A stretch of DNA of 37,771 nt, from the NCBI GenBank assembly GCA_016201825.1, contig JACQCD010000062.1:1-37771 (forward strand), in the 5' to 3' direction. Both the position numbers and the translations under genes were made by a program. The notes beneath the pieces were generated by a model. The model did not search any database and had not been told where the DNA came from. It saw only the letters and a list, made by a program, of their open reading frames with translations. This DNA is from Nitrospirota bacterium (GTDB lineage Bacteria; Nitrospirota; Nitrospiria; 2-01-FULL-66-17). Of the stretch, positions 29,044 to 37,771 are shown in pieces; within the stretch, counting starts at the first letter, position 1; each line of letters begins with the position of its first letter.

Positions 29044-30885
29044 TCACCAGGAGGCCGCAGGTCCTCCCCGTACCCACGCCTCCAGTCGTGCGCGGGTGGC
29101 GTCGTCGACGTCGCCGCGCAGCGCGAGCACACACGTGTCGGCCGGCGGGGGCTGGAGGGTCGCGGTGAACTCCATGAGCTCGTCGCGCCGAAAGGCGTGG
29201 AGTCGAATCGTGGCGCCAACGGTCAAGCGTCCGATCAACGCGTCGAGGTTGGCGCGGGTCGCGCGAATCCCGTCCACCGCGACGATCAGATCGCCAGCGG
29301 CGAGTCCCGCCATCTGCGCCGCGCCCCCTTCGAGGACGTGGGTCAACGCGGCCTCGTGGCCGTCCTCGCCGAGCCGCACGCCCAGCACGGGGCGCTCCGC
29401 CAGCGCGCTCTCCGGCTTGCCGGCGGGCTTGCCGCCCTTGTCCGTCGCCGACTCGGCCGGGCGCAGGGTGGACCGGATCCCGAAGTGGGACAGCAGCTCG
29501 TCGAGCGCCAGCTCGTCGGTGCTCCGCAACGCCCGATCGAAAAAGAGACGGAGGTCCAGGCCCGAGACCTCGTGGGCGAGGCGCTCCACGCCGTCTTCCG
29601 GTACGCCGACGCGAGTTTTACCGTGCCGCTCCCAGAGAGCCCGCATCACGTCGTCGAGCGACCGCGCACCCCGCGTGTCCCGCCTGATTGTCAGGTCCAG
29701 GGCCAAGGCCACCAGCGCGCCCTTCGTGTAATAGCTGACCACGGCGTTCGGGGTGTTCTCGTCCGGTTTGTAGAACTTGATCCACGCGTCGAAGCTCGAC
29801 TCCTCCAGGGTCTGTTTCAACCGTCCGCCGCTTCGGAGAAGGCGCGTGATCGTCTGTCCCAGGAGGTCGAGGTAACTCTCGGGAGAGATCAGACCGCTGC
29901 GCACGAGCGCGAGGGTGTCGTAGTACGAGGTGATCCCTTCGAAGGCCCAGAGCAACCGGGTATAGGCTTCGCGTTCGAGGTCGTAAGGCCGAAACACGTG
30001 CGGCGTAATCCGCTTGACGTTCCAGGTGTGGAAGTACTCGTGGCTCGCCAGGCCGAGAAACGTCCGATACCCGTCGCTGACCCCTTTCTCCCTCGGGCGG
30101 GGAAGGTCGTTCCGGGAGCACAGCAAGCTTGTGGAGGCACGGTGCTCGAGCCCCCCGTATCCTTCGCCCACCGCCGTGATGAGAAACACGTAGCGATCCA
30201 TCGGAGGGGGGGCGCCAAAAAATCCGATGTGGTGACTACACAGGGTGTGGAGGTCGGCGCGGAGCCGATCGAGATCGGCGTGGTGCCGACCGGTGAGGAC
30301 GATGTCGTGGGGCACGCCCCCCGCCTCGAACGTGGCGAGGGCGAACTCCCCCATCTCCACCGGGTGGTCCGCCAACTCCTCGTAGTTGTCCGCCCGATAC
30401 GTTCCGAACCCATAGGGCGCGGCGCCGTCGCGGGTCATCGCGGTGCCCACGCGCCAGCGGCGCACCGCGTCGCCGGCTGGCGGAAGGATCTCGACGCGGC
30501 AGGCGCGGTCGGTCTGGCCGTGCACCATGAGGAAGACGCTCGTGCCGTTGAAGAACCCGTGCGTGTCGTCCAGGTGAGCGCCGCGCACCGAGCGGTCCCA
30601 GGCGTAGACCTCGCACCTGATGACCAAGGGCCCTTCGCAGGGCGCGCACCGCCACGTATCCTTGTCGAGCTTGCTGACCGACACCGGCCGTTCGCGGGAT
30701 GAAGCGGACAGCCGCACGACGTGACGGGCGAAATCGCGGATCAGATAACTGCCCGGGGTCCACGCCGGGAGCGAGACCCGCTGGCCCGCAGGGTCGGGGT
30801 GAGCGACGGTACACTGCACCTCAAAAAGGTGGGCGGAAGGCAGGCGGGGCGTGATGCGGTACTGGAGGGCGGGGTGGTCGTTCAC
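29044..30885 (-). CDS. M61 family glycyl-aminopeptidase-like protease with PDZ domain
   Basis: A 613-residue peptidase of family M61. The order is an N-terminal beta domain (about 1-190), a thermolysin-like catalytic domain with GYGGLEH (242-248), the zinc motif HEYFHTWN at 282-289 and E316 in WAFEGITSYY, and a C-terminal PDZ domain (about 490-590, GVRLGEDG, GLAAGDLIVAVDGIRA). No signal peptide is evident, so it is probably cytoplasmic or exported by another route. Members cleave N-terminal glycine or alanine. The Ala/Gly-rich linker before the PDZ (about 485-500) is long. It lies 55 bases downstream of the GGDEF-EAL gene. Confidence 0.92.
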   Translation of the reverse strand: MNDHPALQYRITPRLPSAHLFEVQCTVAHPDPAGQRVSLPAWTPGSYLIRDFARHVVRLSASSRERPVSVSKLDKDTWRCAPCEGPLVIRCEVYAWDRSVRGAHLDDTHGFFNGTSVFLMVHGQTDRACRVEILPPAGDAVRRWRVGTAMTRDGAAPYGFGTYRADNYEELADHPVEMGEFALATFEAGGVPHDIVLTGRHHADLDRLRADLHTLCSHHIGFFGAPPPMDRYVFLITAVGEGYGGLEHRASTSLLCSRNDLPRPREKGVSDGYRTFLGLASHEYFHTWNVKRITPHVFRPYDLEREAYTRLLWAFEGITSYYDTLALVRSGLISPESYLDLLGQTITRLLRSGGRLKQTLEESSFDAWIKFYKPDENTPNAVVSYYTKGALVALALDLTIRRDTRGARSLDDVMRALWERHGKTRVGVPEDGVERLAHEVSGLDLRLFFDRALRSTDELALDELLSHFGIRSTLRPAESATDKGGKPAGKPESALAERPVLGVRLGEDGHEAALTHVLEGGAAQMAGLAAGDLIVAVDGIRATRANLDALIGRLTVGATIRLHAFRRDELMEFTATLQPPPADTCVLALRGDVDDATRARLEAWVRGGPAASW

Positions 30886-30940
30886 CGCGCGATTGTATCA
30901 GAACTCCCCGGCATTGGCGGGCGGTGTCGGGATCGTCCGA

Positions 30941-33628
30941 TCAAGCGGCTTGCGACCAGCGGGGTGCGGCGTCGAGCAGCGCCGTCGCGGCGTCGGCGGT
31001 GATCGGTTTGGAGAAGTAATAGCCCTGGCCGTATTCGCAGCCAAGCAACGTCAATCGGTCGAGCTGTTCGCGCGTCTCCACGCCTTCAGCGACCACGTCC
31101 ATGCCCAGGCTGTGCGCGAGCGTGATGATCGTGCGGACGATCTCCGAGCCGCCGCCGTTGGGTTGCATGAGAATGACAAACGAGCGATCGATCTTGAGGG
31201 TATCGATCGGATAGCGATGCAGATAACTCAAGGACGAATAGCCCGTTCCGAAATCGTCGACCGAGATCCGAGTCTCGAGAGCCTTCAAGCGCGTCAACGT
31301 GGCGGCGACCGCGTCGGGATTCTCCATCAGGACGCCTTCGGTGATCTCGATCTTCAGGCTCCCCGACGCGAGGCCGGCCTCGCGAAGAACAACCTCGATC
31401 CGAGCGCTCAGGTCCGGCAGCGCGAATTGCTTTCCAGATAAATTGACACTCATCGTCAACGGCGGATGGGTCTGAAAGCGATCCTGCCACGTCCGCAGTT
31501 GGCGGCACGCCTCGCGAAGCCCCCACGCGTCGATGGGAATGATCAAGCCGGTCTCTTCCGCCACGGGAATAAACTCCACCGGGGAGACGAGACCGCGGTC
31601 GGGGTGCGCCCAGCGCATCAGCGCTTCAAAGCCCACGATGCAGCCCGACCGCAGCGAGACGATCGGCTGATATTGCAGTCGAAACTCGTGGCGCTCCAGG
31701 GCGTGCCGCAAGTCGGTCTCCAACGTGAGCCGAGTCACGGCGCGCACCCGCATCGCCGCGTCGAACACCTCGTACCGTGCGTTGCCGAGCCCTTTGGCGC
31801 GGTGCAGCGCGGTGTCCGCGTCGCGCAAGAGATCCTCCGCGCGGTCGTACCCGGTCTCGCTCAGCGCGATGCCCAGGGTCGCGGTGGCAAAGACCTCGCG
31901 CCCGTTCAGCATGAACGGCTCCGCGAGGCGCCGCTGGATGCGATTGGCCACGCGCACGGCGCCGTCGACCCCGTTGATCTCCTCCATGAGCACGGCGAAC
32001 TCGTCTCCCCCGAGACGCGCGACGGTGTCGCCGGGCCGCAGGCTCGTGTCCAGTCGGCGGGCGACGGCGATGAGGAGCTGATCCCCGATCCCATGTCCCA
32101 GGCTGTCGTTGACGAGCGTGAAGCGGTCGAGATCCAAGAGCGCGACGCCAAAGGTGCTGTCCGGGCGACGCTGAACGCGTAACAGGGCGTGCTGCAGGCG
32201 GTCGACGAAGAGGGCCCGATTGGGCAGGTCGGTCAACGCGTCGTGCATAGTACGATCGGAAATATCGGTTTGGGAACCGGCCATCCGGTGCGGAGCGCCC
32301 GAGGGGGTACGCACGACCATCCCGCGGCTCAGCACCCACCGGTATGAGCCGTCGTTGTGCCGCATGCGGTGTTCGTTTTCGAAGAGAGGGATGGCGCCGT
32401 CGCGATGTTCCGCGAGCGCCGCGGTGAGCCGATCGAGGTCGTCCGGGTGGACCAGGTCGAACCAGGCGCTCGGGCGACTACCGATCTGGGCGTCCTCGTA
32501 TCCGAGCATCGCCTTCCAGCGGGGAGAGAAGTACACGTCGTCCGTTTCGAAGTTCCAGTCCCACAGACCCTCGTTCGCGCCCCGCGCCGCGAGCGCGTAC
32601 CGCTCCTCGCTCTCGCGCAGCGCGTGCTCCACCCGCTCGCGCTCCATCACTTCGAGGACCAGGGACTGTTTCTGCTCGACGAACTGCGCGACAAGCCGGG
32701 CCAGATGTCCGAATTCCGACACATCCTCGTGCAACGTCTGGGCGACTGCCCCATCCTGGGCGTCCAGACTCCGCGAAATGAGCGTCAACGGCCGACTCAC
32801 CCACCGTGCGAGGAACACGGAGAGGCCGATGAGCACCGCGAGGGAGAAACTCAGGAGCAAGCCGAACTGCTGATTCGACGAGTGCTGAAACTCGAGCAAC
32901 ATGCCGGATTCGCCGTGGATCATGAGCCGCCGCACGGGCGTCCCATCCCATCCCGGTAAGCCCCTCGAAAATTCGATGACGCCGTTCAGGCCGGCGTCGG
33001 TCGCGCGCGACGGGGGGATGGCGGTTGAGAGGACCTGCAGGGTCAGGCTGGTGAGATCAGAGAGTTCCCGGACGTAGGCGTCGCTCCACACGCGTCCGAC
33101 GAGAAAGTAGCCCCGCGCCGGGGTCTTGCGCTGATTGTCGTGGCTGGGATGAATCGACGCGCCGCGGATCTCGATCAGGCCGGCGGGAGTCGCGAGGAAG
33201 AAATGGGGAGACGGTGCCTTGCCGAACAGGGTCCTGAGATCCGCTTGGGACAGCGGCGTCTCCCGCAACCCAGGGTCCTTCACGTTGTTGACCGCGTACA
33301 CGACGGAAAAGTCGGTCCGGTACACCCAGGCCGCGTTGGCCTGGTAGGTCGGAAGGGCGGTGTCGATGATGTCGGCGGCCCACCGCTTGTCGCCGGTCGC
33401 GACGAACCGCACCATCTCGTCCCAGTAGATGTAATCGTTGGCGAAGGTTTCGAGCGACGAGCCCTTGAGGCTCACCAGGCGGTCGAAGAAGCGTTCTTGT
33501 AACTGTTGTTCGCTGTGAAAGAGCGCGGCGGCGCGATGGCGTTCGGAGTAATGGAGGAACAGCAGTCCCACGAAGAACACGACGACGATGACGCCCATCA
33601 GCGCCGTGAGCTTGGTCTGGACCTTCAT
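30941..33628 (-). CDS. CHASE4-HAMP-PAS-GGDEF-EAL cyclic-di-GMP enzyme
   Basis: An 895-residue membrane sensor. A helix (about 8-26) precedes a CHASE4-like periplasmic domain (about 35-250; SLETFANDYIYWDEMVRFV). Then come a second helix (about 256-275), a HAMP-like linker, PAS (about 340-460), GGDEF (about 465-620; intact GGDEF at 540-544 and inhibitory RPGD at 531-534) and EAL (about 640-890; EAL at 668-670 and DDFGTGYSS at 791-799). Both catalytic sets look complete, so it may make and degrade c-di-GMP. ATG 33628 (MKVQTKL) is preferred to GTG 33670, as it places the membrane helix close to the N-terminus. Confidence 0.92.
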   Translation of the reverse strand: MKVQTKLTALMGVIVVVFFVGLLFLHYSERHRAAALFHSEQQLQERFFDRLVSLKGSSLETFANDYIYWDEMVRFVATGDKRWAADIIDTALPTYQANAAWVYRTDFSVVYAVNNVKDPGLRETPLSQADLRTLFGKAPSPHFFLATPAGLIEIRGASIHPSHDNQRKTPARGYFLVGRVWSDAYVRELSDLTSLTLQVLSTAIPPSRATDAGLNGVIEFSRGLPGWDGTPVRRLMIHGESGMLLEFQHSSNQQFGLLLSFSLAVLIGLSVFLARWVSRPLTLISRSLDAQDGAVAQTLHEDVSEFGHLARLVAQFVEQKQSLVLEVMERERVEHALRESEERYALAARGANEGLWDWNFETDDVYFSPRWKAMLGYEDAQIGSRPSAWFDLVHPDDLDRLTAALAEHRDGAIPLFENEHRMRHNDGSYRWVLSRGMVVRTPSGAPHRMAGSQTDISDRTMHDALTDLPNRALFVDRLQHALLRVQRRPDSTFGVALLDLDRFTLVNDSLGHGIGDQLLIAVARRLDTSLRPGDTVARLGGDEFAVLMEEINGVDGAVRVANRIQRRLAEPFMLNGREVFATATLGIALSETGYDRAEDLLRDADTALHRAKGLGNARYEVFDAAMRVRAVTRLTLETDLRHALERHEFRLQYQPIVSLRSGCIVGFEALMRWAHPDRGLVSPVEFIPVAEETGLIIPIDAWGLREACRQLRTWQDRFQTHPPLTMSVNLSGKQFALPDLSARIEVVLREAGLASGSLKIEITEGVLMENPDAVAATLTRLKALETRISVDDFGTGYSSLSYLHRYPIDTLKIDRSFVILMQPNGGGSEIVRTIITLAHSLGMDVVAEGVETREQLDRLTLLGCEYGQGYYFSKPITADAATALLDAAPRWSQAA

Positions 33629-33694
33629 GTCGGGATGCACGCCATACGGTTCGGTGAAAAAGCATATCACCGAAACGGATAAGCCACCACACGC

Positions 33695-35506
33695 TCACGC
33701 GCCCGTCGGGGCGACGAGCGCCCGCAGTTCGTCGCCGGTCATGGTCTCTTTCGCCAAGAGCGCCGACGCCGCGCGGCGCAGCGCGTCCTGGCGGGCGAGG
33801 AGGATCGCCTTGACCCGCGCGTATTGGGCGTCCAAAAGCTCGCGCACCTCGCAGTCGATCTCCCGGGCCGTTTCCTCGCTGTAATCGCCTGCCGCTGGTG
33901 GCTGGCCGGTCTGTAGGAACGCGGGTTGGCGGCTGCCATCGAAGCTCACCCCGCCGAGTTTGGCGCTCATTCCGTAGACCTTGACCATGCTCTTCGCGAT
34001 GTCGGTTGCCTTGACCAGATCGTCCTGCGCGCCGGTCGAGGCCTCCTGATAGATGATCTCCTCCGCGATCCGCCCGCCGAGCAGGGTGGCGATCTTGTTT
34101 TCCAGCTCGGATTTCGTCATGAGGAAGCGATCTTCGGTGGGAAGCTGCAGCGTGTAGCCGAGCGCGGCGATGCCGCGGGGAATGATCGAAATCTTCTGCA
34201 CGGGGTGGCTGCCGGGGATGGAGAGGGCGACCAGCGCGTGCCCCACCTCGTGGTGGGCCACCCGTTCGCGCTCCATGGGGTTGAGCACCCGATTCTTCCG
34301 CTCGAGTCCCGCGATCACCCGCTCCACCGCCTCCTGGAGCTCGGCTAACCCTACCGCATCTTTCCCACGCCGGACCGCGAGCAGCGCCCCCTCATTGACG
34401 ATGTTGGCCAGATCCGCGCCGGCAAACCCCGGCGTCATCGCCGCGATCACGTTCAGATCGGCGTCGGGCGCAAGCGGAACCCCGCGCGCGTGGACCTTGA
34501 GGATCTCCACCCGCCCCACCTTGTCGGGCCGGTCGACCACCACGTGGCGGTCAAAACGTCCGGCGCGGAGCAGGGCGGGGTCGAGAATTTCCGGCCGGTT
34601 GGTGGCCGCCATGAGGATGACCCCGACGCGGGGATCGAATCCGTCCATTTCCACCAGCAACTGGTTAAGGGTCTGCTCGCGCTCCTCGTGGGCCATCGGT
34701 CCCATGCCGCGCGCCTTGCCCAGCGCGTCGAGCTCGTCGATGAAGATGATGCACGGGGCCTTTTCCTTGGCCTGCACGAAGAGGTCGCGCACGCGCGCGG
34801 CGCCGACCCCGACGAAGAGCTCGACGAACTCCGAACCGCTGATCGAGAAGAAGGGCACGCCTGCCTCGCCGGCCACGGCCCGCGCGAGCAAGGTTTTCCC
34901 CGTGCCGGGCGGCCCGACCAGTAGAATCCCCTTCGGGATCTTCCCGCCCAGCCGCGTGAACTTGTCGGGCGTCTTGAGGAATTCGATGACCTCGCGCAGT
35001 TCTTCCTTGGCCTCATCCACCCCGGCGGCGTCGGCGAACGTGACCTTGACCTCTTTTTCCATGTAGACCTTGGCTTTGCTCTTCCCGATGGTCATGAACC
35101 CGCCCTGCCCCTGGCCCATCCGCCGCAAGAGAAACAACCACACGCCGAGAAAGATCGCGATGGGAATGAGCCACGAGAGCAGATCACGCCAGAACGTGGT
35201 CTCGATCACGCCCTTCACCTTCACGCCATGGGCGGCGAGGTCCCGGAGCAGGTCCGGGTCCTCCACCCGCACGGCGTTGAAGGCGCGACCTTCGACGCCC
35301 TCGCCTTCGGGCTTGAGCCGTCCGTGGACGTGGGTGGCCGAGACCGAGACCTCGTCGACTTTGCCCCCCGCGACCGCGGCCTTGAAGTCGGTGTAGGACA
35401 GCTCAGTGGGGCTGAACGCGGGCGTGACGAAGAGCTGGATGAGCGTGATCAGCCAGAAGGCGACCACCAGGTACCACACCGAGAACCGAATCTTTTTCGT
35501 ATCCAT
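33695..35506 (-). CDS. ftsH: ATP-dependent zinc metalloprotease FtsH
   Basis: A 603-residue membrane AAA+ protease that extracts and degrades membrane proteins and short-lived regulators. Order: membrane helix (about 10-29), periplasmic FtsH-ext domain, second helix (about 111-128), AAA+ module with Walker A GPPGTGKT (198-205), Walker [11 protein letters not shown] (253-262) and the [23 protein letters not shown] (301-320), then the M41 zinc site HEVGH (419-423) and STGAQDDL. The ATG at 35506 (MDTKKIRF) is the family-like start; a 21-residue upstream extension is not. Between it and the Kef gene lies a hairpin. Confidence 0.95.
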   Translation of the reverse strand: MDTKKIRFSVWYLVVAFWLITLIQLFVTPAFSPTELSYTDFKAAVAGGKVDEVSVSATHVHGRLKPEGEGVEGRAFNAVRVEDPDLLRDLAAHGVKVKGVIETTFWRDLLSWLIPIAIFLGVWLFLLRRMGQGQGGFMTIGKSKAKVYMEKEVKVTFADAAGVDEAKEELREVIEFLKTPDKFTRLGGKIPKGILLVGPPGTGKTLLARAVAGEAGVPFFSISGSEFVELFVGVGAARVRDLFVQAKEKAPCIIFIDELDALGKARGMGPMAHEEREQTLNQLLVEMDGFDPRVGVILMAATNRPEILDPALLRAGRFDRHVVVDRPDKVGRVEILKVHARGVPLAPDADLNVIAAMTPGFAGADLANIVNEGALLAVRRGKDAVGLAELQEAVERVIAGLERKNRVLNPMERERVAHHEVGHALVALSIPGSHPVQKISIIPRGIAALGYTLQLPTEDRFLMTKSELENKIATLLGGRIAEEIIYQEASTGAQDDLVKATDIAKSMVKVYGMSAKLGGVSFDGSRQPAFLQTGQPPAAGDYSEETAREIDCEVRELLDAQYARVKAILLARQDALRRAASALLAKETMTGDELRALVAPTGA

Positions 35507-35529
35507 ACCCTGATCCGCCGATTGTTGCG

Positions 35530-35551
35530 GGGGCGTATAGCCATACGCCCC
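35530..35551. repeat. Perfect hairpin GGGGCGTAT-AGCC-ATACGCCCC
   Basis: A 9-base perfect stem with a 4-base loop between the Kef-type gene stop and the ftsH start on the minus strand. It is symmetric and lacks a T-run. The arms GGGGCGTA/TACGCCCC recur, more loosely, at 24742-24780. Such hairpins are common dispersed repeats or mRNA-stability elements; it could weaken transcription into ftsH. Confidence 0.65.
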
Positions 35552-35584
35552 TACACCGTAACACACCAAAGCGGCCGCCCGTCG

Positions 35585-37354
35585 TCAAGCGGTCGGCCGT
35601 TCGTCGTCCTTGACGCGCTCCGTGACCAGTTCCTTCCATAGCGGTTGGTCGCGCCGGAGCAGGGCGTATCCCTCGCGGCGGATCCGCCCGATCTGTTCGG
35701 CCATGCTGTGAACCGGCACCTGATAATCCTGCAGGACGAGGCCGAAAATCTCGACCGAGGTCTCAAACTCTTCGGGGACGACCTGGTCGGCCCCGAGGGC
35801 GTGGAGGTCGTCGATCTCCCGGAGATACCGCGTCCGCGCGATGATCCGAATCGACGGATTGAGCTGCTTGGCGATGCTGATGGCCCGCCGCGTCGCCAGG
35901 GGATCGGAAATGGCCAGCACCAACACGCGCGCGTGGTCGATGCCGAGGCGGTGGAGGACCCGCGGGGCCGTGACATCCCCGTAGTAGATAGGCACGCCCT
36001 TCTTCTGCGCCGTGCGGACCGCCTCGCCGTGCAGATCGACGACCACGAACGGGATGTCAGACTCGCCCAGAATCCGGGCGAGGTTGCGCCCGTTGATTCC
36101 GTAGCCCGCGATGATCGTGTGGTCGCGCAGCTCGACCTGAGACCGTTTGTGCGGGCCCGACGGCCCGTCCGGTAACCAGCGGCGGAGACGGCGCGTAGTT
36201 TCGAGCCATCGGACGACGGGCGTCGAGGCGCGGATCAGAAACGGCGTGAGCATCATGGTGATGATCGAGACCGCCAGGAAAATCTGAAACGACTCGGCCG
36301 AGAGGAGGTGGGCCTCTCGGCCCACCTTCGACACGAGGAACGAGAACTCGCCCACCTGGGCGAGCGCGAAGCCCATCAGGATCGCGGGACGCCACGGATA
36401 GCCCAAGGCGATCGCCGCGCCGCCGGCCGTCACCGCCTTTCCCACGACGATCACGACCACCAGCGCTCCCACGAGCACGGGGTGCTCGGCGAGGATCCGA
36501 AGGTCGAGGAGCATGCCGATCGAAATGAAGAACAGGCTGATGAAGCCGTCCCGCAGGGGGAGAATTTCCGCGAGCGCTTGGTGGCTGTACTCCGATTCGG
36601 AGACGATGAGCCCGGCGATGAAGGCCCCGAGGGCGAGCGACAGCCCTGCCAGGGCGGACAGCCAGGCGATGCCGAGGCAGATGACGACCACGGTGACCAA
36701 GAAGAGTTCGCGGCTTCGGCTTCGCACGACTTCGATCAGCAACCGCGGCACCACGAATCGCGCCGCGATCAGAATGAGGCCGACGAGCGCCACCGCTTTG
36801 CCCAACGGCCAGAGGATCGACACGAGCTGTCCATCGCGCTGGAGGCCCAAGACCGGAACGATCACCATCATCGGCACGACCGCGAGGTCCTGGACGATCA
36901 AGACCCCGGTGGCGAGTGCGCCGTGGGGCGACGACGTCTCGTTCCGCTCGCTGAGCATTTTGAACACGATCGCGGTGCTGCTCATGGCCGTGAGGAACCC
37001 CCACAGCACCGCCTGGTTCAGCGGAAGGCCGACGCCCAGGCCGACCGCCGCGGAGAGCAGGACGGTCAGGGCGATTTGCAGCAGTCCCCCGCCCACCGCG
37101 GAGCGCAACGAGCGGATGTGGGCCAGGGAGAATTCGACGCCGATCGTAAAGAGCAGCAGGACGACGCCGATCTCGGCGAAGACCTCGACCCGCGCAATGT
37201 CGTGGACGACATTCAGCCCGTACGGGCCGAGCAGCGTCCCGGCGACCAAAAAGCCCACCAGCGCCGGCACGCGGAGTTTGTCGAACGCGTACACGACCCC
37301 GATCGAGACGCCGAAGACCACGACCAGATCACGTAGAAAATCGAGTTCAGCCAC
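35585..37354 (-). CDS. Kef-type cation/proton antiporter with RCK domain
   Basis: A 589-residue CPA2 antiporter (PF00999, around 12 helices; GTLLGPYGLN, GVEFSLAHIRSLR, SSTAIVFKMLSERNE, VLIVQDLAVVPMM) with a C-terminal TrkA-N/RCK domain that binds nucleotide (IIAGYGINGRNLARIL, residues about 440-455) and a short tail. It probably exchanges K+ or Na+ for H+. The GTG at 37354 is favoured because GGGAG lies seven bases upstream and the protein then begins VAELDFLRDL, like its relatives. An upstream ATG at 37381 has no ribosome binding site, and longer frames are rejected. Confidence 0.9.
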   Translation of the reverse strand: MAELDFLRDLVVVFGVSIGVVYAFDKLRVPALVGFLVAGTLLGPYGLNVVHDIARVEVFAEIGVVLLLFTIGVEFSLAHIRSLRSAVGGGLLQIALTVLLSAAVGLGVGLPLNQAVLWGFLTAMSSTAIVFKMLSERNETSSPHGALATGVLIVQDLAVVPMMVIVPVLGLQRDGQLVSILWPLGKAVALVGLILIAARFVVPRLLIEVVRSRSRELFLVTVVVICLGIAWLSALAGLSLALGAFIAGLIVSESEYSHQALAEILPLRDGFISLFFISIGMLLDLRILAEHPVLVGALVVVIVVGKAVTAGGAAIALGYPWRPAILMGFALAQVGEFSFLVSKVGREAHLLSAESFQIFLAVSIITMMLTPFLIRASTPVVRWLETTRRLRRWLPDGPSGPHKRSQVELRDHTIIAGYGINGRNLARILGESDIPFVVVDLHGEAVRTAQKKGVPIYYGDVTAPRVLHRLGIDHARVLVLAISDPLATRRAISIAKQLNPSIRIIARTRYLREIDDLHALGADQVVPEEFETSVEIFGLVLQDYQVPVHSMAEQIGRIRREGYALLRRDQPLWKELVTERVKDDERPTA

Positions 37355-37588
37355 GAGCCGACTCCCGAGACTCGATCCCATTGATACACGGCGGGGGGAT
37401 GAAGAGCAAGCGACTCGGTCTGCAAGCGACTCGGTCTTGACGGGTCTAGCCGTTCTATGCTCTGCTGCTCCATGGGTGGTGTGTCTTTTCTGTCGGCTCG
37501 CAACCGGCATGCTCGGTAGTTGGGTCCCGAGAGGATACAACCGGATGCTGTAAATTGTGTGCGGATTTTTCGAGCCCAGAAACGCATG

Positions 37589-37619
37589 AAATGAACCTAA
37601 CAAAAGGTTAGGTTCATTT
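37589..37619. repeat. Perfect 13-bp AT-rich hairpin
   Basis: AAATGAACCTAAC (37589-37601) and GTTAGGTTCATTT (37607-37619) are perfect complements with a 5-base loop. It lies 28 bases past the end of the transposase fragment, outside the neighbouring genes. It may be a bidirectional terminator (T-rich on one side, A-rich on the other) or the terminal region of the insertion sequence. About 230 bases between it and the Kef start hold no gene. Confidence 0.6.
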
Positions 37620-37647
37620 TACAACTTAGAACACTGCTGTCCCAACG

Positions 37648-37771
37648 TTATTCGAACAAAGTCAACTGGTTGGTTGATTCGAGTGCATTTGGCTCCTGCA
37701 CAGCGAGGCTAAGCAGTTGATCCAATGGAGTTCGCTCGAACATGGTCAGACTCAGGATTTGTAGGATTTCG
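37648..37771 (-). mobile_element. IS4-like transposase, C-terminal end only
   Basis: A frame open from the right edge to TAA at 37648-37650 gives EILQILSLTMFERTPLDQLL and, after a short linker, NQLTLFE. This is the characteristic C-terminus of IS4-family transposases (a LQILS-x-LFE-x-TP segment and a final QL-x-LF). Only 40 residues are present and the catalytic DDE residues lie outside. Family assignment rests on this short tail. It is AT-richer than the neighbouring genes, and the gene points into the window. Confidence 0.65.

Noticed and set aside
29197-30702. Plus-strand open frame of 501 residues
   Set aside because: Antisense of the M61 peptidase, which carries HEYFHTWN and a PDZ domain on the minus strand.
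1-37771. tRNA, rRNA or CRISPR arrays
   Set aside because: I found no tRNA arm pattern, rRNA-like sequence or regularly spaced repeats anywhere in the window.

Overview
The window is high-GC, gene-dense bacterial chromosome from a Gram-negative-type organism. A hopanoid-pathway gene (hpnE), rsmA, gpsA, thrB, ftsH, lemA, a YceI protein with a signal peptide, and GGDEF/EAL signalling support this. The gene mix and the recurrent intergenic hairpins would suit an environmental lineage such as Nitrospirota, NC10 or a deltaproteobacterial relative, but nothing here fixes the phylum. Both ends lie inside insertion sequences: the 3' end of an IS3-type transposase at 1-99 and the 3' end of an IS4-like transposase at 37648-37771. 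The window may therefore be one contig cut at repeats.

Region 1 (1-3750) is accessory DNA. It holds the IS3 remnant, an AT-rich orphan membrane-protein gene between diverged direct repeats, a gene-poor stretch with a perfect 19-bp tandem repeat, a vapBC-type toxin-antitoxin pair with a recognisable operator, a truncated second vapC, and an AbiEii-type nucleotidyltransferase toxin with a small partner gene. GGGGTCAG motifs lie on both sides of the toxin genes.

Region 2 (3979-10760) holds single genes: a YdiK-type permease, a small pore-like membrane protein, a double-nitroreductase SagB/ThcOx protein divergent from a DODA/YgiD dioxygenase with a palindrome between them, a YceI gene broken by a frameshift, a TPR protein, and an orphan YefM-type antitoxin whose stop codon touches a 126-bp palindromic repeat element.

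Region 3 (10850-21877) is a long plus-strand run. gpsA, a Na/Pi cotransporter, larB, larC and a Na/Ca exchanger look like one operon. They are followed by a Cache-HAMP-GAF sensor without an output domain, a nucleotidyltransferase, a TPM protein, lemA and rsmA.

Region 4 (21861-37354) holds an unknown HExGH exported protein, convergent with rsmA; a coupled TPR/unknown/thrB operon; and hpnE. It continues with an OB-fold/exonuclease III/cupin operon, DedA, a small secreted protein, an M61 peptidase, a CHASE4-type GGDEF-EAL protein, FtsH and a Kef-type antiporter. A second copy of the palindromic element abuts the cupin stop codon.

The most novel signal is the palindromic element (10633-10758 and 26151-26278). 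The two copies share a conserved core but have different, internally self-complementary outer arms, and each abuts a stop codon. No complete new multi-gene system could be shown. The sensor/nucleotidyltransferase pair and the TPR-unknown-thrB operon are the best candidates for undescribed protein functions.
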